Shown piece after piece: positions 24,482 through 33,567 of a DNA stretch of 64,000 bases (its first letter is position 1; every line of letters starts with the position of its first letter). A program made the position numbers and the translations under genes. The notes beneath the pieces were generated by a model that saw only the letters and a list, made by a program, of their open reading frames with translations, was not told the DNA's origin and did no database searches. The stretch comes from Planktosalinus sp963977065 (GTDB lineage Bacteria; Bacteroidota; Bacteroidia; Flavobacteriales; Flavobacteriaceae), in the NCBI GenBank assembly GCA_963977065.1, contig CAXBNF010000004.1:1-64000 (forward strand), given 5' to 3'.

Positions 24482-26875
24482 TTAATAATTAATTTTTATT
24501 CGTAAAACTATATTTCGTCCCAAATCGTCTGCAAAATATCGCAAACGGTTAAGGTAATCTCTGTAACCGGTGTTGAAAAGGTTATTTACTGTCAACCCTA
24601 AACTTAAATCAGTTTCACCAAACAGGTTAAAATCTGCATCTGCATTCAAATTTATGAGATGATAGGCTTCAGGTGGGCTGCTTAAATCTAATACCTCTGT
24701 GGTTTCTGAGAGTGGCAAAAAAACTTCAAAATTGGTGTCCGGAAATTCATTTTGCCGAAACACATAATTACTTTCCAATTGCAGTTTTAGGTTGTTTAAA
24801 CGTTGATTTTTATACTCAATTACTGAACTCAAATTTGCAGGGGGCATTGATATAAGTGGAATGTTATCCTTACGTTCATACCCTTTTACAAATGAAAACT
24901 TGGTGATGTAATCAAATTGCTCTGTAAGATTTATCCTGGCATCGAGATCAAAACCAAGGAGATAAGAATCTGTTTGTTTGTATTCCCATACCTGAAAATT
25001 TCCTCTAATGGTTTGCTCCACACCACTTGGTTCAATGAGTAAAAAGTCATTGATGCTGTTTAAAAATGGATTAACAGTAAACTGAAACTTTCCGGAAGTT
25101 TTACTTAGGGCAACAGAAATTTTATGTGCTACCTCTTGATTAAACCTAAGGTCACCTATTTCAATTCGGGCAGCAGAGTGATGCAATCCCTCACTAAACA
25201 ATTCAGACGGATTGGGAGCTCGTGTTGCCAATGAATAATTGGTTAACAACTCATAATTATCTAAAAAAGAATAGGAAAAACCAACTGTTCCGGAAATATT
25301 GTAAAAGTCAAAAACCGGATTTGTTAGTAATTGAGTTCCAAAATCTTCTAAAATAATTTCAGGAAAATCATTGGCATACCCACGGCTTTCCCAGAGAGAT
25401 TTTTGGTAAAACTTTTTTGCGTCCAGATGGTTGTAATCAAAGCGTAAACCTCCTTCAAGTTTCCATTGGTCATTCAGAGCATATTTTCCAAGAGCGTAAA
25501 TCCCTAAATCATATTTGTCATAATCAGGAATCAAACGTCTCACTCCGGTATCAGGGTTTGCAAAATTGTTTTGGTAGCGAACTAACAAACCACCATTTGC
25601 TTTAAATTTTGAATTTGCATCAAAACTTAAATCTGTTGATAGTGTATGTGTTGTTAATTCTAAATCAACAGCTGGTTTATCTCCACGGCCTCCTCTTCTA
25701 ATATCAAATTCAAGACGGTTGTTAAACTGAAAATCATATTGCATTTCCAATTTTCCGAAGTTACTAATGCGCTTGAAAAACTTGGCTTTTGCGAGATGAT
25801 GAGTAACATCTTGCTTTGGGTTTTCAATAGTATAAGTAAAATCGTTAATAACAAGTGGTTTGTCACTGTTAATTGCCGAAAACAAATCTTGCGCATTTCC
25901 CAAATGTGAAGCTCTTAAAATTCCTGTTTCAGAATTGAAGAAGGAATAATAGCCTTCAAACCCATAGGTAAATTTGTTAAGTCCAAATCTAAGAGCGGCT
26001 GCTTTTTCAAACTGCCCGGTGTTGCTTAGCACATAATCTGGCGTTTCAAAATCACCAAAACGCTTTAGAGTTCCCTGAAGGGTTCCATACCAACCGGATT
26101 CTTTTGTTTTTGTAAAAGATGAGGTAAGAGTACCACCTCTTCCATTAGTAGAGCCTGTAAGAACGGTATTTCCAAAAAGAGAATCTTTTCTAATGATGCG
26201 TTGCGGCTCTACGAGAACAATTCCGCCCACAGCATCTCCTCCATATTGAAGGGCAGAAGCTCCTTTAATAACTGAAATACTGCCGGCTGTGTTTAAATCT
26301 ACATTGGGAGCGTGTTCCACACCCCATTCTTGATCCTGCATTCTCACACCATTATTCATAATAAGAACACGGCTGCTGTGTAATCCTTGAATAACAGGTT
26401 TTACTACTGTACTACCGGTATTTAAGGACGACACCCCTGAAAGCATTTTTAAAGCATCTCCCAAAGATGCATAACTTAAATTTTCAATATCCTCTTTTTC
26501 TATTCTATTTTCTAGTTGTGTTGCTACATAATCAATTGCAGCACTGCCTTTTACGGTCACTTGATCCAATTCTTCAAGATGGTGCTCAAGCCTAATGCTT
26601 AGTGAGCCTTCTTTAGGAATTGTAAATTGTATTGCTTTTGTATCACATTCAGGGTGAGAAACTTGCAATGTGTAGTTGCCTTCACATAAATTCTCGATCC
26701 TGAAGTAACCATCCAAATCAGTCTGTGCAAATTTCTCTACACCTGCAACAATAAGAACAGCACCAGAGAGCGGACTTCCATCGTGAAAGTCAACAACCCT
26801 ACCAGTTAAAGTCTGATTACAGTTCTGAGAATAAGACAAAAAGCTTATAAAAAATACAATTAAAAAAATGCGCAT
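24482..26875 (-). CDS. TonB-dependent outer-membrane receptor
   Basis: Energy-dependent uptake of a ligand across the outer membrane. Signal peptide (1-15, ends SYS-Q), then a carboxypeptidase-regulatory-like domain (about 18-105: LTGRVVDFHDGSPLSGA...), a plug domain (about 110-230) and a 22-strand barrel that ends in LRIKINY with the usual terminal aromatic residue. Length 797. ATG at 26875 gives the signal peptide; an in-frame TTG 24 nt upstream is less likely. The upstream His-rich small protein and the downstream lipoprotein form one unit and suggest a metal or metal complex as cargo; this is inference. Confidence 0.93.
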   Translation of the reverse strand: MRIFLIVFFISFLSYSQNCNQTLTGRVVDFHDGSPLSGAVLIVAGVEKFAQTDLDGYFRIENLCEGNYTLQVSHPECDTKAIQFTIPKEGSLSIRLEHHLEELDQVTVKGSAAIDYVATQLENRIEKEDIENLSYASLGDALKMLSGVSSLNTGSTVVKPVIQGLHSSRVLIMNNGVRMQDQEWGVEHAPNVDLNTAGSISVIKGASALQYGGDAVGGIVLVEPQRIIRKDSLFGNTVLTGSTNGRGGTLTSSFTKTKESGWYGTLQGTLKRFGDFETPDYVLSNTGQFEKAAALRFGLNKFTYGFEGYYSFFNSETGILRASHLGNAQDLFSAINSDKPLVINDFTYTIENPKQDVTHHLAKAKFFKRISNFGKLEMQYDFQFNNRLEFDIRRGGRGDKPAVDLELTTHTLSTDLSFDANSKFKANGGLLVRYQNNFANPDTGVRRLIPDYDKYDLGIYALGKYALNDQWKLEGGLRFDYNHLDAKKFYQKSLWESRGYANDFPEIILEDFGTQLLTNPVFDFYNISGTVGFSYSFLDNYELLTNYSLATRAPNPSELFSEGLHHSAARIEIGDLRFNQEVAHKISVALSKTSGKFQFTVNPFLNSINDFLLIEPSGVEQTIRGNFQVWEYKQTDSYLLGFDLDARINLTEQFDYITKFSFVKGYERKDNIPLISMPPANLSSVIEYKNQRLNNLKLQLESNYVFRQNEFPDTNFEVFLPLSETTEVLDLSSPPEAYHLINLNADADFNLFGETDLSLGLTVNNLFNTGYRDYLNRLRYFADDLGRNIVLRIKINY

Positions 26876-26932
26876 AGTACTATTATTTTGCTTTCGCAAA
26901 AAAGAATAAATTAAAAAAAAGAAAATTTTAAG

Positions 26933-27262
26933 TTATGCGTTTTTTGGGGGACCCCTTAAACTGATGTGAATAGTTGAAGTAAAAGATATTTTGTCCTCAA
27001 CAGGAGGAAATATAGTCTTAAAATTAGAAATTATTTGCGGTTGAATACTATGGTTTGAAAGGCTTAGTACCGGAGTAATGTGAAAATCGAAAATATCACA
27101 ACCGGTTTCTAATTTGTGAAAATGGGTTGTACCTGTTTCAGTGCAATGCTCAAAATCGCTGTGACTAAAAATATGTAATGCTTGGGAAGAAAAAGAAAAC
27201 AACAAAGCGAAACCCAAAAAAATGGCTGTAAGCTTAGAAGATATTTTTATTTCTTTTTTCAA
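26933..27262 (-). CDS. Small His/Cys-containing secreted protein upstream of the TonB receptor
   Basis: A 109-residue protein with an N-terminal hydrophobic segment (about 9-28) and the sequence HIFSHSDFEHC...THFHKLETGCDIF, rich in His and Cys and well suited to bind a metal, with a C-terminal LRGPP motif. Homologues with the same layout lie upstream of similar TonB receptors in Flavobacteriaceae (my recollection). The start is TTG at 27262; no in-frame ATG fits. It lies 57 nt in front of the receptor start, so cotranscription is likely. Confidence 0.65.
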   Translation of the reverse strand: MKKEIKISSKLTAIFLGFALLFSFSSQALHIFSHSDFEHCTETGTTHFHKLETGCDIFDFHITPVLSLSNHSIQPQIISNFKTIFPPVEDKISFTSTIHISLRGPPKNA

Positions 27263-27276
27263 TGCTAAATTTGGTT

Positions 27277-27558
27277 TTATCTAAACGAGATTCTTTGAAA
27301 CATTTTTTTTACAAAATTCTTAAAGAAATTAAATTCTCCAAAAATCCAACCAACTACCACTAAAATAAGTTGATAGATGGGTATAATCAATAAAATTCTG
27401 AGAGGCCAAAATAACCAATAGTCTGGAGAAATTCCTAAAAGTAATGTTAAAGGTTCAGCTATTATTGTCGCCAGAGATCCTGTTATACCAAAAACAATAA
27501 AAATGATTACTAATTGACGGTTTGACGTGATGCCCCATCTTTTTTTAAGCTTGTTCAT
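27277..27558 (-). CDS. Small membrane protein, DUF6787-like
   Basis: A 93-residue protein with two membrane segments (about 15-36 and 47-70), a basic N-terminus KKRWGITSNRQL and the FWPLRILLIIPIYQ segment. I recall this pattern as DUF6787, a Bacteroidetes family with no known role. Its ATG overlaps the stop of the DUF6146-like gene by 4 nt. Confidence 0.7.
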   Translation of the reverse strand: MNKLKKRWGITSNRQLVIIFIVFGITGSLATIIAEPLTLLLGISPDYWLFWPLRILLIIPIYQLILVVVGWIFGEFNFFKNFVKKMFQRISFR

Positions 27559-27959
27559 CTTAGTTTTTGATTGTAGGTTTTTTCAAAAAATTTAAAATAA
27601 TTGTAGAGGAGGTAGTTGACTTCAAGGCCATAGGAGATTAATGGGTCATAATTTATTTCCTGCACATAAAGATTTTTACTAAAACCCGGTGCATAAACCC
27701 TGTAATTGTATTCAGTTACATAAACTTGATTTCTACTTTCAAGGTAATTCAACCCATAATAGCCTTTTGGAGGTTGTGTAACCAGCCAGGCATTGAAGCC
27801 GGGTTCTATGATAATGATTTCATATTCAATGCTATCATTAGCAATTTTAACAGTATCTGAAAGTGCAACATTTGTTGAATCTGTTTCAATAGCAGATTTT
27901 GAGGTGTCACAACCGTAGACCAAAATACCAAATATCAATATGGTAAATAAATACTTCAT
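27555..27959 (-). CDS. Lipoprotein, DUF6146-like
   Basis: A lipoprotein of 134 residues: signal peptide with lipobox LVYGC, then PGFNAWLVTQPPKGYY and EVNYLLYNYFKFFE, which I recall as the DUF6146 signature. ATG at 27959 is preferred over the in-frame TTG at 27968. It is followed with a 4-nt overlap by the DUF6787-like gene; the two families often occur together. No biochemical function is known. Confidence 0.7.
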   Translation of the reverse strand: MKYLFTILIFGILVYGCDTSKSAIETDSTNVALSDTVKIANDSIEYEIIIIEPGFNAWLVTQPPKGYYGLNYLESRNQVYVTEYNYRVYAPGFSKNLYVQEINYDPLISYGLEVNYLLYNYFKFFEKTYNQKLR

Positions 27960-28000
27960 AGTCCACAAAGATACTAAATTTAAAGGAAAGCGGCTTTTTG

Positions 28001-28642
28001 TTATTTCTTAAAGAATCCTCCAAGCAGTCCTCCAAGACCTGACGACTTTTTAGTGGTATTGGAGCCTCCCAAAACCATTCCTGCAATATCATCAATGATA
28101 CTTCCATCACCATCTGCGTCTAAAATGGAATGAAGCATCGATTGTTCTTTTTTAGATTTTCCGCCAATCAAGCTCCCAAGAACATCAGCGAGTCCACTTT
28201 CATTGGAAACATTTTTTTCTTTGGCTTCTTTGCCAAGCATACCAATAACAATGGGTGCGGCAACTTTTAAAATTTGAGCAACACTATTGCTGTCCAAACC
28301 TGATTTTTGACTCAATGCACTTTCTAATTGAGGTCTTTTGCTTCCCAAAACGTGTTTTAAAATACCTTCTCCGTCTTTTAAATCTGTCTGATCAACTCCT
28401 CCCTGAAAATAGGTGCCCAGGTTATTGACGATGCTTCCATCGTGTTTTGATTGCAGGGCTTTTAATAAACCACTTGCACCCTCAGGGGTTGAAGCATTTT
28501 TTTTCATTGCTCCCAAAAGTAAAGGCAATGCCAGACTTACGACCTGACTTGTTTTATCTTCCGGGGCATTGGTTTGTGCACTGGCGCCTTTAATAATTTG
28601 CTTCCCCAGGTCACTGTTCAGTAATTCTAAAATTGTTGCCAT
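28001..28642 (-). CDS. DUF937 (YidB-like) protein
   Basis: A 213-residue cytoplasmic protein with two DUF937-type helical blocks (VSLALPLLLGAMKKN and SVAQILKVAAPIVIGMLG) and a GDGSIIDDIAGMVLGG segment that resembles a calcium-loop-like DxDGD motif. Function unknown. It starts 4 nt behind serA, so it is in the serine operon. Confidence 0.8.
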   Translation of the reverse strand: MATILELLNSDLGKQIIKGASAQTNAPEDKTSQVVSLALPLLLGAMKKNASTPEGASGLLKALQSKHDGSIVNNLGTYFQGGVDQTDLKDGEGILKHVLGSKRPQLESALSQKSGLDSNSVAQILKVAAPIVIGMLGKEAKEKNVSNESGLADVLGSLIGGKSKKEQSMLHSILDADGDGSIIDDIAGMVLGGSNTTKKSSGLGGLLGGFFKK

Positions 28643-28646
28643 ACTT

Positions 28647-29600
28647 TTACGATTTAAAATGATTTATAATTTGAATGGCGAGTTCTGTTCCTATACGATC
28701 CTGAGCTTCAAGGGTTGCAGCGCCAATATGTGGTGTAAGTGATACTTTGGGATGCATTAAAACTTTGATTGCGGGGTTGGGCTCGTTTTCGAAAGTGTCT
28801 AACCCGGCAAAACTCAACTTGCCACTGTCTAAAGCTTCAATTAAAGTGACTTCATCAATCACACCTCCTCGAGCGGCGTTAATAATTGCTGCACCTTGTT
28901 TCATAAGACCTATTGCTTCTTTATTTATAATATACTCTTTTTGAGCAGGCACGTGCATTGAAATAAAATCACTGTTCTTTAAGACTTCTTCAAGAGGGAT
29001 TGTGTCAATTTTTACTGGGATGGAATCTCCGTTATATAAACTTACTTCTATAGTAACGGTTTCAATAAATTTATCACAAGCTATCACATTCATACCAAGA
29101 CCCAAAGCTATTTTCGCAACTTCCTGGCCAATCCTTCCAATGCCAACAATACCAATTGTTTTTCCTCTTAACTCCAGTCCTTTGGCATATGATTTTTTTA
29201 ATTCAGAAAACTTGTTGTCGCCCTCCAGTGGCATATTTCTGTTTGAATCATGCAGAAACCGTACTCCGGTAAAAAGGTGTGCAAAAACCAGTTCGGCAAC
29301 TGAGGAAGAAGAAGCTGCAGGAGTGTTGATTACTTTGATGCCTTTTTCACGGGCATAGTCTACATCAATGTTGTCCATTCCCACACCGCCTCGGCCTATT
29401 ATTTTTATGGAGGGACAGGCGTCAATAACTTCTTTTCTTACGGTAGTGGCGCTTCGAACCAAAACAACATCAATTTGATGTTGATTGACATAATTACTTA
29501 ATTGTTCTTGGGCAACTTTTGTAGTGATTACTTCAATTCCTGATTTTTGCAGTGCATCAATTCCGCTTTGTGAGATTCCGTCGTTTGCTAATACTTTCAT
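28647..29600 (-). CDS. serA: D-3-phosphoglycerate dehydrogenase
   Basis: First step of serine synthesis: oxidises 3-phosphoglycerate with NAD. Visible marks are RSATTVRKE (substrate site), GIVGIGRIGQEVAK (NAD-binding glycine motif near residue 145) and the catalytic PHIGAATLEAQ near 290. Length 317; the C-terminal ACT regulatory domain of the long type is missing, as usual in Bacteroidetes, so serine feedback through ACT is not expected. serC lies upstream in the same direction. Confidence 0.93.
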   Translation of the reverse strand: MKVLANDGISQSGIDALQKSGIEVITTKVAQEQLSNYVNQHQIDVVLVRSATTVRKEVIDACPSIKIIGRGGVGMDNIDVDYAREKGIKVINTPAASSSSVAELVFAHLFTGVRFLHDSNRNMPLEGDNKFSELKKSYAKGLELRGKTIGIVGIGRIGQEVAKIALGLGMNVIACDKFIETVTIEVSLYNGDSIPVKIDTIPLEEVLKNSDFISMHVPAQKEYIINKEAIGLMKQGAAIINAARGGVIDEVTLIEALDSGKLSFAGLDTFENEPNPAIKVLMHPKVSLTPHIGAATLEAQDRIGTELAIQIINHFKS

Positions 29601-29683
29601 GAATTATGGTTAATGGTTATTCGATATTCTTTAAGAGTTGTTAGCCGTAAATTTTACGGTTTTACTTTAATTATAAGTTGATA

Positions 29684-30751
29684 TTAAATTTTGTTTTCAA
29701 GTTCCTGCATCACTTCAACAAGAAGTTGTACACTTTCAAGAGGCATTGCGTTATACATTGAAGCGCGGTAGCCACCCACACTTCGGTGACCGTTGAGTCC
29801 GCTTATACCGGCTTCTTTAAGTAGTGTTTCAAAGGGTTCTTTAAATGTTTCGTCAGTTAGATTGAAAGTGGCGTTCATTGCAGAGCGATCCTCATCTCTG
29901 GAAACAAAACCCTCAAAAAGAGAGTTTCTGTCTATTTCGCTGTAAAGCAACGCTGCTTTTTGATTGTTTTGTTCTTCGATTACAGCAACACCGCCTCTGG
30001 CTTTTAACCATTGTAAATTAAGCATTGATACATATACAGCAAATACAGCAGGTGTATTGTACATGCTTTCTTTATCTATGTGGGAGTTGTAATTTAAGAT
30101 ATTGGGTATGGCTCTGCTCACCTTATTCAGTATTGATTCTTTTATGATGACAAGCGTGGTACCTGCCGGTCCCATGTTTTTTTGGGCTCCTGCATAAATT
30201 AAACTAAACTGTGAAAAATCGATATTTCTTGAGAAAATATCACTACTCATATCACAAACCAAAGGTGTATTTGCTTTTGGAAACTCTTTTAATTGAGTAC
30301 CATAAATAGTGTTATTGCTCGTGCAGTGAAAATAATCTACATCATCAGGAATTTCATAATTTTTTGGAATGTAGTTGTAGTTTTTATCTTTTGAGGAAGC
30401 AACTTCAATGACTTCACCAAAAAAGCGTGCTTCTTTGATGGCTTTGTCAGACCAGGTGCCTGTATTGAGATAGGCAGCTTTACTTTCCAGTAAATTTTGA
30501 GCGAGCATAACAAATTGAGTGCTGGCGCCTCCCTGAAGAAATAGTGCTTGGTATCCTTTATTTTCAAGGCCCAATAATTCAAGAGAAAGGCTTTTTGCTT
30601 TTTCCATTACAGCGATGAAATCTTTGCTTCGGTGAGAAATTTCAAGGATGGATAAACCGGAATTGTTATAATCGAGTATCGCTGCTGCTGCTGCTTTAAA
30701 AACCTCTTGAGGTAAAATGCTGGGGCCTGCGCTAAAATTGTGTTTTTTCAT
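29684..30751 (-). CDS. serC: Phosphoserine aminotransferase
   Basis: Second step of serine synthesis, a PLP enzyme that transfers an amino group from glutamate to 3-phosphohydroxypyruvate. The PLP lysine lies in YAGAQKNMGPAGTT (near residue 193). The N-terminus KKHNFSAGPSILP and the C-terminal HRSVGGYRASMYNA are typical. Length 355 is normal. serA follows 83 nt downstream. Confidence 0.96.
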   Translation of the reverse strand: MKKHNFSAGPSILPQEVFKAAAAAILDYNNSGLSILEISHRSKDFIAVMEKAKSLSLELLGLENKGYQALFLQGGASTQFVMLAQNLLESKAAYLNTGTWSDKAIKEARFFGEVIEVASSKDKNYNYIPKNYEIPDDVDYFHCTSNNTIYGTQLKEFPKANTPLVCDMSSDIFSRNIDFSQFSLIYAGAQKNMGPAGTTLVIIKESILNKVSRAIPNILNYNSHIDKESMYNTPAVFAVYVSMLNLQWLKARGGVAVIEEQNNQKAALLYSEIDRNSLFEGFVSRDEDRSAMNATFNLTDETFKEPFETLLKEAGISGLNGHRSVGGYRASMYNAMPLESVQLLVEVMQELENKI

Positions 30752-30831
30752 GAAAACTGTTGAATGAAGTTTGGAACTATTTTAAGTTTGCTAAAATACT
30801 CACTAATCAGTTAAAAGTAAGCCTCTTTATA

Positions 30832-31890
30832 TTAAATTTTTAACAAGAAATCAACAGTATCTATATTGTCTGCATATTCCCAAAGGTGTGGTTGTTGTGT
30901 TTTTCCGAATGCGACTTCATTTTTTGTAAACCCCGAAGCCACAACACATTGTATTGACTCACTTTCATTTTCAATTTTATGCTTTATCTCATCAATAGAG
31001 TTGTAGTATTCATAAAAACAGGTAGCAATAGGAGAGCTGTAACTTTTATCTTCTTTCAGCATAAAAAAACCATTGTCTAGGAATTTGAATTCGCTCATCA
31101 AATAGACCGCTTTGTTGTAGTCATAATTGTTGGCATATTTTTGTTTGTCGACCAAATAATTCCAGGGATAAACAGCCTTGTACAATTGATCAAAGTTGTA
31201 TTCTTTAGGAACAAAAAGTTTTGATACATTTCGACAGCCCAAACCATAATACCTAAAAATATCTTCTCCCAAAGCTTTCAATTGACTTTCTGTTTCATTT
31301 CCTGAAAGAATTGCCACAGAATTTCTGTTTTTTCTGATGATATGAGGTTTGGTTTTAAAATAATATTCAAAATAGCGGGCTGTATTATCACTTCCTGTAG
31401 CGATAATGGCATCAAAGTCTTGTAATTTTTCGTTTGTAAATGTTATTTTCCCTTTGAATTCGGGAGTTGTATGTTCCAGGTATTTAGCGAGATAGGGCAG
31501 AAGTTGCTTGTCTTTTGATGATTGTTTAACCAAAACGTTATGACCACTTATCAAAACCGATAAAAAATCATGAAAACCCACTAAAGGTATATTTCCAGCC
31601 ATAATGATAGCAACTGTTTTTGGATTGTTGTTTTCAAATTTATAATTGGATAACCATTTGTTGAGGTTTGATTCTGTGAGTGCTTCAGACCAACTTTTTA
31701 GGGCAAATTGAATATTATCAAGAGTAAACCAGCCATTGTGTTCTTCAGCTAGTTTGATTTGGTGAATCATCCCCTCAAAAAAAGAATTATTTTGAGGTAT
31801 ATTTTCTTTTTGAAGTGGCGTGTTGCCGACAAATTGCGATATGAATTCTCCGAGTCTTATAAATGCTTGTTTACGTTCTGTTAATGTCAT
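30832..31890 (-). CDS. Acyl-CoA reductase (LuxC-like)
   Basis: A 352-residue protein of the LuxC / aldehyde-dehydrogenase-like acyl-CoA reductase family, which reduces acyl-CoA to an aldehyde with NADPH. The segments VAIIMAGNIPLVGFHDFL and IATGSDNTARYFEYYF are typical. No luxD/luxE partner is near. In Flavobacteriales this gene commonly precedes serC, and the ferredoxin gene is divergent. Its product role (aldehyde or alcohol, wax or alkane precursor) is unknown. Confidence 0.85.
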   Translation of the reverse strand: MTLTERKQAFIRLGEFISQFVGNTPLQKENIPQNNSFFEGMIHQIKLAEEHNGWFTLDNIQFALKSWSEALTESNLNKWLSNYKFENNNPKTVAIIMAGNIPLVGFHDFLSVLISGHNVLVKQSSKDKQLLPYLAKYLEHTTPEFKGKITFTNEKLQDFDAIIATGSDNTARYFEYYFKTKPHIIRKNRNSVAILSGNETESQLKALGEDIFRYYGLGCRNVSKLFVPKEYNFDQLYKAVYPWNYLVDKQKYANNYDYNKAVYLMSEFKFLDNGFFMLKEDKSYSSPIATCFYEYYNSIDEIKHKIENESESIQCVVASGFTKNEVAFGKTQQPHLWEYADNIDTVDFLLKI

Positions 31891-31897
31891 GATGCAA

Positions 31898-31929
31898 TTT
31901 GGTTATGAAATGTTTTGGCGTTATTTTTG
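31898..31929 (+). promoter_or_regulatory. Ferredoxin promoter
   Basis: TTTG at 31898-31901, exactly 20 nt, TATTTTTG at 31922-31929. The transcript would start near 31933 with a leader of about 28 nt. It sits in the gap between divergent acyl-CoA reductase and ferredoxin genes. Confidence 0.75.
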
Positions 31930-31960
31930 TGCAAATTTACGCAAAGAAAAAGAAAAAGCT

Positions 31961-32311
31961 ATGGCAATTATAATAACTGATGAGTGCATCAATTGTGGCG
32001 CTTGTGAACCAGAATGTCCCAATACTGCTATTTATGAAGGAGCAGACGATTGGAGGTATTCAGATGGAACTGATTTGGAAGGAAAAGTTGTGCTCCCAAA
32101 CGGTAAGGAGGTGGATGCAGATGCCGTTCAAACCCCTGTAAGTGACGAAGTGTATTACATAGTGCCCGATAAATGTACAGAATGTCAAGGTTTTCACGAG
32201 GAGCCTCAATGTGCTGCCGTTTGTCCCGTGGACTGTTGTGTGCCAGATGATAGTCATGTTGAGACAGTAGAGGAACTTTTAGGCAAACAAGCCTTTATGC
32301 ATAAAAAGTAA
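31961..32311 (+). CDS. 4Fe-4S dicluster ferredoxin
   Basis: A small electron carrier (116 aa) with two clusters. The first motif CINCGACEPECP is at residues 9-20; the second CTECQGFHEEPQCAAVCP has a long insertion between the second and third cysteines, the type seen in Allochromatium/Azotobacter-like 2[4Fe-4S] ferredoxins. ATG at 31961 gives the standard start MAIIITDEC. The gene has its own strong promoter and a terminator. Confidence 0.95.
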   Translation: MAIIITDECINCGACEPECPNTAIYEGADDWRYSDGTDLEGKVVLPNGKEVDADAVQTPVSDEVYYIVPDKCTECQGFHEEPQCAAVCPVDCCVPDDSHVETVEELLGKQAFMHKK

Positions 32312-32336
32312 AAGTGCTAAGTAACTTCAATAAAGG

Positions 32337-32370
32337 AAACCAGACTCAAATCTTGAGTTTGGTTTTTTTT
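32337..32370 (+). terminator. Terminator after ferredoxin
   Basis: AAACCA and TGGTTT outer arms with an ACTCAA/TTGAGT inner stem, followed by a run of eight T. Confidence 0.85.
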
Positions 32371-32442
32371 GTTTAAGCTTTTTTGTGAAACATTTTTTTA
32401 ATAGTTTCGTCTTTACTATCACATTAATCAAAGTTGAATCTT

Positions 32443-33498
32443 ATGAAAAAAATTACTTTTTTAATATTTCTTTTTTTAGTGGGAAACATTGTTTCTGCAC
32501 AATGTGCATTTGACAGTACAATTACATCAGATCCTGATTTAAGTGGCGGAAACCAGGTGCAGTGTTCTGATCAGGTCATTGTTTTTACGGCTCCAGCCGG
32601 GTATGATAGCTACCAGTGGAAATATAAATTTTCACCCGGTGGAACGCCTACAGATTTTACAGGTGAAACAAACAATACACTAAGTATAGTCGCCGGTGAC
32701 CTTGGTTTTGCCTATGTTTTTGTTACCATAACAGATGATGGTTGTACTGAAAATTCAAACGATATTCTATTTGACACTTGGATATTTTTAAACCCTGCAA
32801 TAGAACACGATCCAGACACAACACTATGTTTTGGAGGGTCCTCAATAATTTCAAATGCTTTTGCTGGTCCTGAAAACTTTAGATGGTACAAAGACGGAGT
32901 TATTGTATTAGAAGGGCCTCAAGATTTTTATGAAGTAACAGAGCCTGGCTCATACTTACTTGAAGTATCTTATCCACAATGCCCTCAATTCTGGCTTTCC
33001 AGTGGAGTACCTGTACTATTTGATATGGTTGGAGAAGAGGTTATTATAGATGAAATTGATGGCACACTTTATACCACAGAAAATGGTATCGACTACAGTT
33101 GGTTTCTTAACGGTAATCAAATAGCAGGAGCAGACACTTTCTTTTACACGCCATTAGAAAGTGGAAACTATACGGTTGAGGTCGCTTTTCAAGGTCCGCC
33201 TACTTGCCTGGTTATATCTGAACCTTTTTTCTATGAGGTTTTGAATCTAAATGACACTGAGATCTTTAAAGAGGTTTACTTTCTCAATACAATAGCATCA
33301 GTTAATGGTTTTATATTAAAAAACACACACAGTCAAAAATTAAAAGTTTCATTGTATGACACAAATGGGAGGCTTTTGACAGAGAAGTTAACATCAAAAC
33401 AATTTATTGAAATTTCTTCAGAAGGACTCAAAAATGGAATTTACTTTTGTAAAATTGAAATGGAAGGAAAAATAAAATCTGTTTCTTTAATCAAATAA
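32443..33498 (+). CDS. Secreted T9SS cargo protein with Ig-like repeats
   Basis: A 351-residue protein. Signal peptide (about 1-20, ends VSA-Q), three Cys-containing Ig/PKD-like modules (for example YDSYQWKYKFSPGG, GPENFRWYKDG, GIDYSWFLNG) and a C-terminal type A sorting domain (SLYDTNGRLLTEKL, GLKNGIYFCKIE, ending SVSLIK). Probably an extracellular adhesin or carbohydrate/protein-binding component with no enzymatic domain. ATG at 32443 is preferred over the in-frame TTG at 32434. Confidence 0.85.
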   Translation: MKKITFLIFLFLVGNIVSAQCAFDSTITSDPDLSGGNQVQCSDQVIVFTAPAGYDSYQWKYKFSPGGTPTDFTGETNNTLSIVAGDLGFAYVFVTITDDGCTENSNDILFDTWIFLNPAIEHDPDTTLCFGGSSIISNAFAGPENFRWYKDGVIVLEGPQDFYEVTEPGSYLLEVSYPQCPQFWLSSGVPVLFDMVGEEVIIDEIDGTLYTTENGIDYSWFLNGNQIAGADTFFYTPLESGNYTVEVAFQGPPTCLVISEPFFYEVLNLNDTEIFKEVYFLNTIASVNGFILKNTHSQKLKVSLYDTNGRLLTEKLTSKQFIEISSEGLKNGIYFCKIEMEGKIKSVSLIK

Positions 33499-33521
33499 TG
33501 AATCATTATTTTTTATAACTT

Positions 33522-33557
33522 GCCTGTTACTTTTAAAGTGACAGGCTTTTTATTTTT
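33522..33557 (+). terminator. Terminator after the T9SS cargo gene
   Basis: GCCTGT and ACAGGC arms with an inner ACTTT/AAAGT stem and a run of T. Confidence 0.85.
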
Positions 33558-33567
33558 GAAATACTAA

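Noticed and set aside
28001..28642. DUF937 GDGS loop as a dockerin-type calcium site
   Set aside because: Only one DxDGD-like loop is present, no cohesin partner, and the protein has no signal peptide.
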